A stretch of DNA of 64,000 nt, from assembly GCA_025024175.1 (NCBI GenBank), contig QCXZ01000138.1, positions 1,736,002-1,800,001 on the forward strand. The letters are read 5' to 3'. Shown here one piece after another: positions 49,675 through 61,507 of the stretch (position 1 is the stretch's first letter; the number at the start of each line of letters is the position of its first letter). Made by a program: the position numbers and the translations under genes. The DNA is from Rhyzopertha dominica. Its lineage: Eukaryota > Arthropoda > Insecta > Coleoptera > Bostrichidae. Under the pieces are notes generated by a model. The model was not told the origin of the DNA, ran no database searches, and worked only from the letters and a program-made list of their open reading frames with translations.

Positions 49675-50930
49675 CAACTAGGTACAGTAAGTGAGAGATT
49701 TTTATACTGATAAAACATAATGTACTTTTATTAGTAATTATTGCGCGTTCCCCCGGTTTTTCTAAGGGAACCCGTTGGTTGTTGTAATTAGTAAAAAAAG
49801 CTCGATGACGGTGTTTGTTGATACATTATTTATTATTTCCATGTTGTTTAGCGTAGCGATTGGTATGGCGTCAAAGCAGTGAATTGTATATTTGATGTTT
49901 TCCAATCTAAAATGTGTAAGATAAATTCACAAGATCGATGCAGCGGCCAAACTCTTTGGATTTACCAATGAAGGAGAAAAACAATCTAATCGGCAAGGAT
50001 GGTTTTTAGGGTATTGCAGGAGGTAATTACAGATCGTCATTTTATTACGATTTATACATTCTAAAGGTTCCACACATTTAAAGATCACAAGGGAGATCAT
50101 TCTGCAAATAATTTGAAACCACTTTCTAGAGCAACTTCCTCCAACTGGATTTAAAATATTTTAATCTTTTTGAAGGCATTATTAATATAATATGCAATGT
50201 CTGGTAAGTAATCAGCTTCCGTAAAAATGGCTAATACCAACATGGCATTTTGTACGTGCTCCACGTTGGGCGCCAATATGACGATTCGCAGGTTCATAAC
50301 ATTTCGCGATCATACCTATAATATATATTTTAAATAATTTTCAACTCAAGTGTCAAAAATTACGTTAATTAATAACCAAGCTTTGTCAGAACTAGTAAAT
50401 TCCTTTAAACTCGTGTCACTTTGGGCTCCAATGTTATGAATTGCGCAGTCATCAAATTTTCGCGATCGGTTTGTCTTTCAGTAGTTATTAAAAATTTGAC
50501 ATCATGGAAGCTTGTTGTTTTTAAATAGTGAAGTTAAATTACCAATATAGCAATACCAAGAAGTTACTCAAAAGCTGTAGAATGTGTGCTTAATTTAATG
50601 CCATAATTTTAAACTACTATAACCAGGCCAAAATAAGGTATAAGCATTTCTGTTTTGAGAATAAGGAATGTTGTGTCTTGTTGGTTCAGTTTTCTTAGTT
50701 GTTTCCAAATTCCATTTTTTCAATATNTTTTTTCATATTCAACACATTTTATTACTCTTTTTAAGCAGAGGGATGGTCATGCATTTTTGGTAAATCAAGC
50801 TTGCCACAATATTTATTTTTACAACCACTACATCTGAAAATCAAGCTCACAGTTAGGCATTAGAGGCACCAGTAATGCATTTCGATGTGGGCATATCAAT
50901 AATCAGAATTTTTTTAACATGACAAACCAT

Positions 50931-51018
50931 AAGTAGTACCCGTTAAGGCAGCTAGGTGGCTTTGTCATCATGTCAGTGTAATGCTGGCAGATGGCATTGC
51001 CATCCTAAATTCTTACTT
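50931..51018. mobile_element. Repeat block B, third copy
   Basis: It is nearly identical to 36181-36269 in the same orientation, from AAGTAGTACCCGTTAAGGCA through the palindrome GATGGCATTGCCATC to CCTAAATTCTTACTT. Only this end of the element is present, so the copy is truncated. The close match implies fairly recent activity. Confidence 0.75.
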
Positions 51019-51059
51019 ACATAAGTGCATAGATTGAAATTAGCGAAGCTTTTATTTTA

Positions 51060-51365
51060 TTATTTCTCTAAATTTTCCCTTGTTTCAGTTTCCCAACTAC
51101 TTTCATCAATTCTGTATAAACTGATAGCACAACCTTTCAATAGGTCGTAACTGGGGAACATTTGCGACATTTTTTGCCCGTGAAGGGTAGCGCGTAATGT
51201 GCTGTTGTCATATCTGGCCAAAAAATTGTGAATACATCTTTCTGGATGCAATTTTTGATTGACACTAGGTCCAAACCACAACTTCCTCGCTAAAGTGAGA
51301 CTCAGGTCTATCACCACAAATAGACGGTTTTTGTCAGCACATGTTCTTCTTTTATGACAGTTTTA
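51060..51365 (-). other. Unrecognised minus-strand frame, about 100 codons
   Basis: An open frame reads NCHKRRTCADKNRLFVVIDL, LARKLWFGPSVNQKLHPERC, IHNFLARYDNSTLRATLHGQ and KMSQMFPSYDLLKGCAISLY, ending ETRENLEK. The composition looks protein-like (mixed hydrophobic and charged, no low complexity), but I do not recognise the family. There is no ATG before its middle and no clear splice sites were checked beyond the edges. It begins about 40 bp from repeat block B3, so it could be part of a transposon. It could also be a gene relic. Confidence 0.3.
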
Positions 51366-53012
51366 CCTCCCTTTAATATCCTTGGCTCACATTAAATTTT
51401 CCTTTTACTTTTGGATATGGTAGTACATTTTGCGGAATGCTTCTGCCAAAAGTTTTATTTTTTTTCGTAGCAATTCTCAACCCGGTTTAGTGTTTCTGAT
51501 TTTCACATGTTTTACAATACTTTTTGTTTTTAGGTATAACTTTCCATTTGAGACATTGCGAGTGTGTTTTCTCTCAACCTTTTAATAATGTTACATAAAA
51601 ACACTACTAGCACACAAGCATGTGTTTTGACATTGGTTTTCAGACGTAAATTGTACAAGTAAATAATGACCAGGAAATAACTAAACATTTTGCGGATTTT
51701 TTGGAAGCTTTATCCCAAAAATCAAACATAAATTATTTTTCGGTGAAATCAAAGGAATATTCATTCCTGACAAATTGCGACTGAATTTAGGCTATTATGA
51801 GAAAATGAAAGCTCATGTGATATGAGTTTCTCATTATGTATTTGCAGTAGGCGAATTTTCGCCGAAGTATTAATTTTCCAAGCTTATTGAACTGGAAGAT
51901 GTAATAGGAAAACTGAATTAGGAAGCACCATGAAATCTGAAAACGAGAATATATGAATCTTTTTATCCCTACGTTTAAAATGCTTCTAAAATTGTGCCAT
52001 TAATATTTAGTCATCATATAAGTATAATACAGGGCTTAGAATTATTTGGAAAATGATTCTTCAAAGATATTTTGTTTTAATAAATAAACTAGTTGATTTC
52101 CTGTTGCAGTTCTTGCGTCTAAAGTACCTGCTGCTCCTAAAAATCTAAATCTTGAACATTGAGTAGAGTTAGTGAGGAAATATCATGGTTTGGCCGTCGC
52201 ATCGATATGTCTGTTGATCGTTCGATGTATTTGGCATGTTCCAAAGTGTATTATCACATATTTCAAAAATGTATTAATGTATTCTATGTGTCTTCGACGT
52301 CGCATTTACCTCAAAAATCTGTATAAAGTTCATGTTCATATACACGCGTTACAAGCTGCTTTGATGGCGAGTGGTTATATCGAAAAACCCTTGGGACTGT
52401 CCCAGAATTGAAAAAAAATTATATCTGTCTGTGATTTATTCAAAATTTTTGATGTATATTTTCTCTAAAAATATCTTAAAAAATTAGAGTTAGTTAACGG
52501 ATATGAAATATTAAAAAAAAGTTCGTTGCAACCTCGTGACGTGGCGCATTCACATCTCGCGCACGCGTGGGGATTGCGATAGAAAATGTTTTGTTATTTC
52601 GTTTCTTATTTCATATGACAAAGAAGTGCAATTAGATGGTATATACATACATATATATTTACATCAATATTAAGTAGTGCATAAGATATATTAAATATAT
52701 TATATATTTGAAAGGAAGATATTTTGTTCGAGAGATAAAGAGTGACTCTTGGTAGAGTTAAACGCTTCAAACCCTTCTTTCTCAACAACCGTCAGAAAAA
52801 TCGCAACCAACCAAAAACCAAACCGATACCGACAGTTGATGCGGTGGTCGCGGCAACGCCGCCGATTTTTCTTCAAGACAAATTTCACGGCGCTGTCGCG
52901 GTCATCCCCATAAACCAAACCAGATTTGCAGTAAACACATATTTATGTTGGACCAATAACACAGTATGTTGTAAATAATGTGGTATGCTTTTGAACATAT
53001 CGATTGAGGGCT

Positions 53013-53077
53013 TAACCCGTTTCCGAAGCCGTTCTAAACGGATAAAAGGAGCTTTCCTAGCGTTCAGGAAACGGTTA
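53013..53077 (+). other. Candidate stem-loop in E93 3' UTR/flank
   Basis: TAACCCGTTTCC (53013-53024) pairs with GGAAACGGTTA (53067-53077) around a 42-nt loop, with one bulged base. It sits just before an AATAAA word (53087). Whether it is transcribed is unknown. Confidence 0.25.
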
Positions 53078-56000
53078 GGCGCTCAAAATAAAACATTCCA
53101 ACCATATATGTGCCAGATTTTTTATTATCGCAACAATTAGTGTTGAAAAACAATTGAATTATAATACAGATAAGCGCGATCGCAGCTCCTAGCGAGGACA
53201 TGGTCGCCGGATGCATTTTTTCTAAAGAAAATGTAAAATATTTTTGAAGCCCCGAGCTTCGTAAAATTTAAGTAGCCCTAAGATTTTTAAAAACACTGTA
53301 TTTTTAAATGTTTGTGTGTTACACTTTTGCGCTTTGCCTGCAATTTCGACGAATTTATAAGGAGAAAAATTCATCTTTCGGCTTAAATATAAAGCTAGTG
53401 TTAAGGACCTAAATTCATCAGTTCGTTTCTTTTGTTTAAGAAAACAAGTGTGCCACCCACGATATTGTGCAATTCTTTACATAGTGTTTGTTAGTGACGT
53501 TGCATTTATTTGAGATGTGATAGTTTGTCGCGAAGACATGTTTTGTTTTTCAAATAGACGAGGTCCAAATGTGTTGAAACAGTGTAAAAAACATACCCTA
53601 AAGTATACGCATATATTTTCTAAGTACGTAAATAGTATCTCTCTAAAGCCCATTGCTTCAAAACCGTGTTCATTGTTACAGTTTGTACTACACTTTGAAT
53701 CACACAGTTCAGTTGCTTATATTGATGTTAATACGAGTATGTTTATTTGTAATTTATTATGTCGTTTTGTTGTCTGTACTACTCAACACGATCGGTTGGC
53801 AGTTTTAACGTACATATGGACTAATTCTGCATATTGGACCAAGGTCTTTGTTTACTAGGTTTTAAGTGTATCATTCCACATCGTAGCATTTTGCAAGAAC
53901 TTTATAAGACTTCTAGTTTGCTATTCCTAAAATATTTTTTTACACACACTATATAATTTTAATAGTTTTTATATCGATTAATCAACGTATTTGTTAATTA
54001 ATTTTAGTTTTTTTTTGTAGTAAAGTAGCGTGCAGAGTCTACTTAAGTTCGCTTTTGACGCCCTTGTATATAGTTCCCCCTGCTCAGCACACTCCGTGTG
54101 CCTGCTAAGAAATATCAAACCTCTCGGTACTCTTAACATTATTCAGTTTTTTTATGTTTACTTTTGAGCATCCATAATGAACAATAGTAACACATAACAA
54201 TTACCCACATTAGACCACATTTCTGAAGAGCATATAAATAACTACGTCCCGACTGCTTACATTCGCGAAATTTCTCTCAACTTTTTCGGAACACATATCG
54301 CAGTCGAGACGTTGCAAACTGTCACATTATTATTTATGTTGTTTTGCTATGATAGCCGTTTCTTTCCTGGGTGCACCGAAACAATACTATATAGCTATCT
54401 CAACATAACAGTACACCCTGTGCATTAGGAATACGTTCTCTGACACTTGCAGTACAACTGGTTATATCCACTATATTTTAGAGTTTTGTAAATGTACACT
54501 AACTGGTGATGGCACTTACTAACTGTAGCGTAAGAGTAAGGTGTAGTACGTAACAAACATAACATAGATTATCTGTAGGACTGGACTCTTCATAAATGTG
54601 GTAGCAAAATAATAATTACACTACGTCTGATTAAAAAAGGGTTATCCGTGGCATATTAAAAAATAACGAACGCCGTTTTCGTTCACTCCACAATTTGTTA
54701 GCTTTACACTTAGAATAAGCGAGCAGTGTTGAAATCTTTTAAAGTTTATTTACATACACTAATTTAGATAGTGGAATGGAAAGAAAAGCGCTTTAAGCAC
54801 TTAAGAGTAAGTAAAAGAGAGCACACACAACACCAAAAAGTGTCTTCTTTAAGATTAAAATTGTGTTGTTAGACCATTAATTTTGTACCTTGTAAATTTT
54901 AAGTCTAGTCTGCAGTGCTTAAATTGGTAGAAATCTAAAATCAAAATGTGATCGGCAAAAATCGTTTAAGACTGACGTTTATCAAAAGTAAGACTAAAAT
55001 TATTCCAATTTCTGATGTAATTTCCATTACTCAAAATGTTTTAAAATATGCCATAACATAATCTAAAACCAAACCACATATACCGGCAGATTCCGTTATT
55101 ATTACTGGGACCAATATCCATATCCGAAAATCAAATGCAAGATATCAAAAACTAAGTTTGATTTCACTAAATCTAGCTGCGTTACGCCTACGGGTTCAAA
55201 ATTCATTTCACACAAGGATATTTGACGAAGCTTCTAAAAAAGGTGTAGGAAATTTTATTTCGCTGTATATTCCATTTTTGACAATATGTTAGATTAAATG
55301 CGAAAATTTTTCATGGCGTGTTAATCGCCGATTTACTCTTATTATAAATTGTGACTACAAATGCCTTTTTAGCGTGAATATATTACTAAAACATTATACT
55401 AAATTGGTTGTATTTTTCCATGTAAGGAAAAAATATTAGTCTTGTGTTCTAACACACCAGTGGGACCGATATTTTTTCTTAAAATACGACTTCGTCATGT
55501 TCGTAAATATCTGTGACATGCTGTAAAACATGTTTTATTCCAGTTAGATGTTTGATCAATTATTGCTTTGTGGGAAATTGTTATTTTCAGAAAATATTTT
55601 AAAAACACAAAAATACAAAAAAATATCATACACATTGTATATTTATAATGTAATTCTGAAGTATACCAGTATTTATTATACTGTGAACTACATTAATGTG
55701 CTGTTTTATTACTTAACCCAATCCCTCCTTTTTATCTGCAAGAAAGAAGCTCTACTGAGATTATTAAATAATTAAATCCATTTTCAATTAATAACATATG
55801 GCGAAAAATCAACACTTTAATTAAGAACTGATCAAATATTTTCACTACTATAACAACTTTTTACAAGAGCAGGTTTAAAATAATAAATTTCTTGCTATAG
55901 TGAGCTTTGAGCATTGAGCTCTAACAAAGTGTTCTTACAAGGTTATTTATTTTGTGTAAGATGCTGGTACCATGTGGCTATTGTTTTACTTGTAAACTTG

Positions 56001-57049
56001 GATATTCCAAAAAGGTAAACTACTCTTGCTTTCAACTTCAACCTGAATTTTATAACACGATTTTCACATTCTACATCTACCAACATTTTTACTTGAACTG
56101 AAAACTTAACCACTACGTCTTCAGAACTTTCTACAGACTAATTAGCCTTTGTAGGCATTTAGCGTATCATAAAAAATAAATAAATTTTCAACAGTGCTCA
56201 GATAATTTGGCTATTAAATCATCTAGATTCTAGAGTATCTTCAGTAAGTTAAAATTTGATATCAATTGCCTTTGAATAATTAGCACAAAATCTCGCTTAA
56301 TAACTCAATCGCATTGCTGAAAACATTCAAAATCATATTTGATTTGACTGTCATGCAATAGGTTGTTGAATTTTAGTAAGTTTTAAAAATAAAGTAAAAA
56401 CAAAATATTAGTCTTCAGCCCTTTGCAACAATTACAGTTAAGTACCAATAATTCTCCGACGAAATTTTTGTAGTATTTTATAAAGCAAGAGAGTACTTGT
56501 TAAAGTAGATACTTCTGGTGTTTCTGATTACTTGGACTATTAAATTAACTTTCTTTTAAAATTGATTTCCTCACTCAACAGTTTTAACACTATCATAAAG
56601 GAGCAACAAGCAGTAGTTTCTTACTTGCTGACTTTCCAGTTACAATTTTAATAGATAAAAACAATTTGGTCGGAATTCACCAGAAATTCTTATTCTAAAA
56701 AACATAAAATGTGTAGTTTTTAAAACAGTACCAATGCTGCACACTTCCTAATAGTATTTATTTACATATAAAGTCAAGGAAGTTCTTCTATTTATTGAGG
56801 GAAGAAGCATTTTAAAAATACAAACAATGGATGGAAGGTAGGTAGGTTTTTCATATTAATGGTCAGATGATTGAAGTTTAATTACCAGTAAAATGAGGGA
56901 ATAATTTTGTACAATCCTCCATTTATACTGTTAAATGTTTGAAGAGTAAAATTAGTCCGTTTATAATACATCCAAGTCGATAAATGCCATATACCTGAAT
57001 GTATATTGCACACAAAATCAAACGAAAAAACGTTAACCATATATGGGCT

Positions 57050-57311
57050 CAGTGGCGTAGCCAAGGGAGGGGGAGGGGAAGAGGAGCAATTCCCCCCTCC
57101 CAGGAACTAAATTAATTTGATAACGGAAGAGCAGCTTTTTTACATTTAACAGTACACATTTGCAAGCTATTGGTTTGTTGTATAATAAACATTTTAGCAA
57201 ATTAAACATTAAAATTTATGCCACACTTCTATTTTTTTCTTGTTTTTATTTAACACTTTTCTTGTGTTAGGAGCTTTGCCCCCCCAAGATATTTTTCTGG
57301 CTACGCCACTG
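57050..57311. mobile_element. hAT-type MITE with 8-bp target duplication
   Basis: The element starts CAGTGGCGTAGCCA and ends TGGCTACGCCACTG, inverted repeats typical of arthropod hAT elements. It is flanked by TATGGGCT at 57042-57049 and 57312-57319, the 8-bp duplication expected for hAT insertion. Length is 262 bp with no coding capacity. A G-rich/C-rich stretch follows each terminal repeat. Boundaries are exact from the sequence. Confidence 0.93.
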
Positions 57312-57319
57312 TATGGGCT

Positions 57320-58104
57320 AAAAAACTAGCTAAAACTTTAATAAGCTATGGAATGTGTAGTGTTTAAATTCTTAAATCAATTATAACAGTTTCTAAATTT
57401 AAACTTTTGATGCCTAACATATCGGTTATTGATATGGAATAAAAAAGGTATATTTCCATAAACAGTTTACCACTAATGCTTCATTGGTAATACATAATAC
57501 AATAACCATATTATATAATCAATTTAAACATCTCTGGCAGCATCCTTTCTAGAATTCAAAAATGTATGTTTCATATGCAAAATAGCAAGCATTTCAAAGG
57601 ACAATTCAAATATTTCCCTCATTTTCTCTGAGAGATCATTAAAATGCGAATCATAATTCTTAAAAACCAATTGATATCAAATTCAGCAAGATACCCTTTG
57701 TACTATAATTTCATATGTACAAACTTGTAATTCTTTAAATGATAAAATATAAACCTAGAGATAGGGATTACAAAGAAAATCCTATTACAAAAATTGTCTT
57801 AAAACAGAAATGAACAAAAGACTCATTTATTGACACTTTTTAAATATCATATACCAGGTATTTTAATAATATCGAGCCACACTCAATAATCCCTGTTGAA
57901 GACGAATTTGAGTAAAATTCTGAAACAGGTCGATTTTATTTTAGAGGGGGATAAGTTCTGAATAGTTTAGTTTTGAAAAAAATACTATCAAAACAATATT
58001 AACTAAAAGGTAACAATAAAGATATAACCCTAGCAGGTCATAATGTTGAAATTAGTAAAAGAGAGTGATGTTTATAGGTAAGTATATAATTAAAAAGTCG
58101 TATA
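57320..58104. other. Intergenic DNA between the hAT MITE and RCCD1
   Basis: AT-rich sequence with short frames only; I see nothing else in it. Confidence 0.6.
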
Positions 58105-58110
58105 TTTATT
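58105..58110 (-). terminator. Polyadenylation signal of RCCD1
   Basis: AATAAA on the minus strand lies about 28 nt past the RCCD1 stop codon, the right side and spacing for a short 3' UTR. The GT-rich downstream element was not assessed. Confidence 0.6.
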
Positions 58111-58137
58111 AAAATTGATGTATTTCCTCTTATTTAC

Positions 58138-58337
58138 TTAAAGAAAGAAGCTAGGTGTTCCACAGTCATCACTATCGGTCTCGCAAATTACAGCTGTACT
58201 CCACGGACCACATTTCAAGTCGGTTACGAGCAAATCCTCGAAATCATGACAAGTTGTCATACGGTACACATTTTCTTCTTCGGCATTTGATAATTGTTTG
58301 TATTTATTCCAACCACAGCCAAGCAATTTATTATCAT
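58138..58337 (-). CDS. RCCD1: RCCD1-like RCC1-repeat protein, last coding exon
   Basis: The acceptor CTTTTTTCAG ends at 58338 on the minus strand, and the exon begins with two bases completing Asp270. It encodes DNKLLGCGWNKYKQLSNAEE and then LKCGPWSTAVICETDSDD, ending TPSFFL and TAA at 58140-58138. The GWNKYKQLS part is a final RCC1-type blade (G-W-N-x-x-x-Q-L), followed by the usual CGPWST-like closing strand. With the other two exons it gives a 335-residue protein, somewhat shorter than the roughly 376 residues I recall for human RCCD1. Vertebrate RCCD1 partners the histone demethylase KDM8; whether that holds here is inference. Confidence 0.85.
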
Positions 58338-59787
58338 CTGAAAAAAGAAAAGCAATGAGATAAAACAATAAGTGTAATTATTAGAATTGTGGTCCTCTTG
58401 TGGCATGTATTTGGTATTTTCCATTGTCCATAACCATGAGCTCTGATATTTCTGAAAACTAGCAACATTGCTGATGATATCAACCTAAAAAATGTTAAAT
58501 GTTCATTGGATAAATCAGCAATCTATTATAAGAACACACAATTATTATTTGAGATAATTTAGTTATTTACACTTGACTAAAAGGATCATGAAAGTAGCAC
58601 CAGGTATATCTGCTGCAAAGACACTTTGCAAATGCCATCTTCCACAACAAAAAGGGAATTTCCTCCTGCAGAAAAAAGTACCACATTTTTTAATTAGTAT
58701 TATATAGCAGCAAACCTAATAGCATATCTGAAATAAAGCAAAGATTTGAACTGATTTGTTGTAATTAACCATCATAGAAGCTTTTTCCACCATGAACTGT
58801 ATAAATACAAGAATACCATATTTGGTGTTATGCTAACTATATTATATATACATAGTCGCTACAAAGTATGGAATCAGCAGGATATTTCGGGTTGTGTTCG
58901 ACCGATTCTTTTGGAATTGTTTATAGGCCTATGGTTAATTAAAATGCATTTTCTCCATGTCAGCTTTCGTTTCCGAGATATGGGCGCAAGTTGCATTTCT
59001 TTTTAAATCACTTTTTGGTGCGATCTCTTACACCGTCCTTTCAATAAACACCACACAAAAGCTTTTCCAATACAAAAATGATACTGCACCATGAAACAGT
59101 ACGCTCCTTGGTAATGTTTACATGACACTTGACGTTACGAGTAGAATAACGTTGGATAGAAGCGTTTTGGCAGTGGCTCCTAATATTCGAATTTCAGACG
59201 TGAAATTCTCTACCTACTAATATTTTTTTTGTTTTTTTTTAACATGGCTTACGATATATATGCACTTCAAGATTCATTTTACCTAATATTTAAAAAAAGT
59301 GATAATACCCAATTGGTTCGCGATCTTCATGAATTGCATTGTAGAGGGCAACTACTTCCAAATAATTTCGCCTTCTATCTCCATAACCAATAATCATCAA
59401 AATTTCGATGCGATCATATTCAGTTAACTGAGGCATTACGATTGCAAACAACAAAGTGAATGCAAATTGTCACCAGCTACGAGGAAGATGGAGACATCTG
59501 GGGTTTTTGTTCTTACTTAGCGATAACAAATATGGTTTTTATCTGGAAGTTTTTGCAAGACCCTAGCTTGTTATCACCCTTATTTTCTCAACTCAGAAGC
59601 AATAAATTGTACTAGTATGATACGTTTTTGTGAAATAGGAAAAAATAACCTTTTTAATGATGTGCCTTTTGACCCCCCTTCCCATTAGAAAAAGCAACTT
59701 GCGCCTATATCTCGGAAACGAGATCAAATATGAGGAAAAAATAACACAAAAACAAGTTTAAAATTTGGCTTCATTCTCCATCCTTAC
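58338..59787 (-). other. RCCD1 intron 2
   Basis: The donor GTAAGG and acceptor TTTTTTCAG fit and join phase 1 to phase 2. Most of the intron is a mariner-like element (58950-59738). The rest, 58350-58950, is AT-rich with nothing recognisable. Confidence 0.8.
58950..59738 (-). mobile_element. Internally deleted mariner-like element in RCCD1 intron
   Basis: Inverted repeats with core TCGTTTCCGAGATATGGGCG and then CAAGTTGC lie at 58967-58999 and, complemented, at 59689-59721, with weaker pairing outward. Inside, on the minus strand, the ATG at 59436 opens MPQLTEYDRIEILMIIGYGD, RRRNYLEVVALYNAIHED and REPIGYYHFF, stopping at 59290. This is the N-terminal helix-turn-helix of a mariner-like transposase cut off after 48 codons. 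The words match the 32944-33560 copy. Element length (about 0.75-0.8 kb) is well below a full mariner. Confidence 0.75.
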
Positions 59788-60080
59788 CCAACAGAGTCAC
59801 AGTATGTCGTGCGCCGCACGCGATCTTCGCGACGTTCGGCTGTTCGTCGTCGTCGGTGTCAAAATCGACGACGCGCGGACTGGCCATGACCGATATATGG
59901 TCGCCGAGACCGAGCTGGCCGTTTCCGTTCCATCCCCAGGTGTACAGGTCCCCGTCGTGACTGAGGGCACACGAATGCCACCCGCCCGCCGCCACCGAGA
60001 CGATCTTTATCCCAGCCAAGGCCTCGATTTGTTTCGGCTCCGTCTGGCCATCCAAATTGCCGTGGCCCAGTTGGCCCCTG
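59788..60080 (-). CDS. RCCD1: RCCD1-like RCC1-repeat protein, middle coding exon
   Basis: The acceptor TTTTGCAG ends at 60081, and its first base completes Ser172. The exon then reads RGQLGHGNLDGQTEPKQIEA, VAAGGWHSCAL (201-211), DLYTWGWNGNGQLGLGD (216-232) and IACGARHTVTLL (258-269). These are two RCC1 blades. IACGARHTVTL fits the RCC1 signature pattern exactly and VAAGGWHSCAL fits with one deviation. The donor is GTAAGG after 59788, phase 1. Such repeats build a seven-bladed propeller in the family; only part of the blades are obvious here, as in RCCD1 homologues. The exon is clearly more GC-rich than the surrounding introns. Confidence 0.92.
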
Positions 60081-61493
60081 CTGCAAAACAGAAGAGTAAC
60101 ATTAATTTGACACGTTCGTTTATTTTCTCGTCCGTTGATAAGTTAATAAGTGTAGAAAGTTAGGGTGAAGAAATCAGGACCTTCGGTTTTACATTTATTT
60201 ATTTTGAGTCGATGTTCCTTATATTATTCATGACTAAAACTGACAGTAATAAACGTCAAGAACCAAGTTAAATTTAGAGACTGTAAATGGAAAATAGGGA
60301 AATTAGGTGCGATAAGGCGCCATATGAGTTTTTTTTCTATTTAAGTAAAGTACAATAAACGAAAACTCGATTTTATTGCTTTACCCTCGCAAAGACCCAT
60401 CACAAATTTAATAGAGTCAATAATAGGGTGCGTAAATTCTCCGAAAAGAGGTAAACATTGTAAACAGGTGGCTTTTAATATGAGAAAACGCCTTGGAGTG
60501 TGTATTTTCAACATATTCTGTAGTGTTTTGTGGGATAATTAATTTTAAGGCTGCAGAAAGCTCACAAATTGGAGCTGTGGGGTGACATTGTTGCAGACCT
60601 TTAGTACTATCGCCGCCGCTATCGCCGTGCATATTGTAGCTTGGCATCAGTTACAAAACGGCGGCACAAAGAATTCAGAAATCAACGCCGGACACGTTGC
60701 ATGAATCATTTATAGAAACCCTGTATATGCACACAAGAAAGGATAGTTTAGAAAACATAATCAGTTCTAAGGAATCTTCGAGCGAATCTGTGCATATTTT
60801 ACAAAGATGTAACAACCATGGCAAACTGACTTTGTTGATCAAGTGAATCCTAATGAAAATGCGGAATGGGATCAAAATGATGTGCAAGAAAAAAAAACGC
60901 AACCTCATTATTTTTGATCTTTTGTTTATACTTTCTGGTTCAATTAAACAGTTTTTGTTCTTAATATGTTTTGGACCACGGTACAGCTTTTTCAGAAATT
61001 TTCTTACATATTTAGTTTCACTGCGAACTTTCCTTTTCATTCTAAATATTTTGGTTCATCTTTATGGACACTCAACTAGTAAATACTCAAATATACTCTA
61101 CTACGATCGAAAAACAAACATTTAATCATACAGGAAAATATTTTTATTGCAATATAAGTATCTAAAATTATTGCAACCAATAGAAGCTAAATTGTTTGTA
61201 AAGATCATAGAATGAGGAAAAAGTATATGTTACAAAATACCAACAGCCGCCATTTTATTGGTGTCTGGTTTGTCTATTACATTCGATTTTGCCCGATATT
61301 CTGCAAATTAAGTGGTTCCCCCCAAAAGAAAACAGCACTAATGCGATACGGATTTATTTTATTTTTATTTATTTATTATTATGCGTTTTTTAATGACGGT
61401 TTAAAAATTAACCTTCTGTATTTAACTTTAGACAAATTGCAAATGTTTTTGCTATTCAGCGTTATTCAATAACTAAGTTAAGGTGTCTATCTT

Positions 61494-61507
61494 CTATCTA
61501 TCTATCT
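61494..61507. repeat. (TCTA)n microsatellite
   Basis: Short tandem tetranucleotide seen directly. Confidence 0.8.

Larger units (their letters stand above)
49675..57041. other. E93 3' UTR (end unknown) and downstream intergenic DNA
   Basis: No further coding exon is recognised. AATAAA words at 52079-52088 and 53087-53092 are possible poly(A) signals but cannot be ranked. Less AT-rich patches at 52740-52930 and 53010-53240 may belong to a long 3' UTR or be regulatory. The stretch also holds repeat block B3 (50931-51018) and an unrecognised minus-strand frame (51060-51365). From about 54200 on I see only AT-rich sequence. Confidence 0.5.

Noticed and set aside
59765..60163. Plus-strand 132-codon frame
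   Set aside because: It is the antisense of the RCCD1 middle exon, whose minus-strand reading has clear RCC1 blades and good splice sites.
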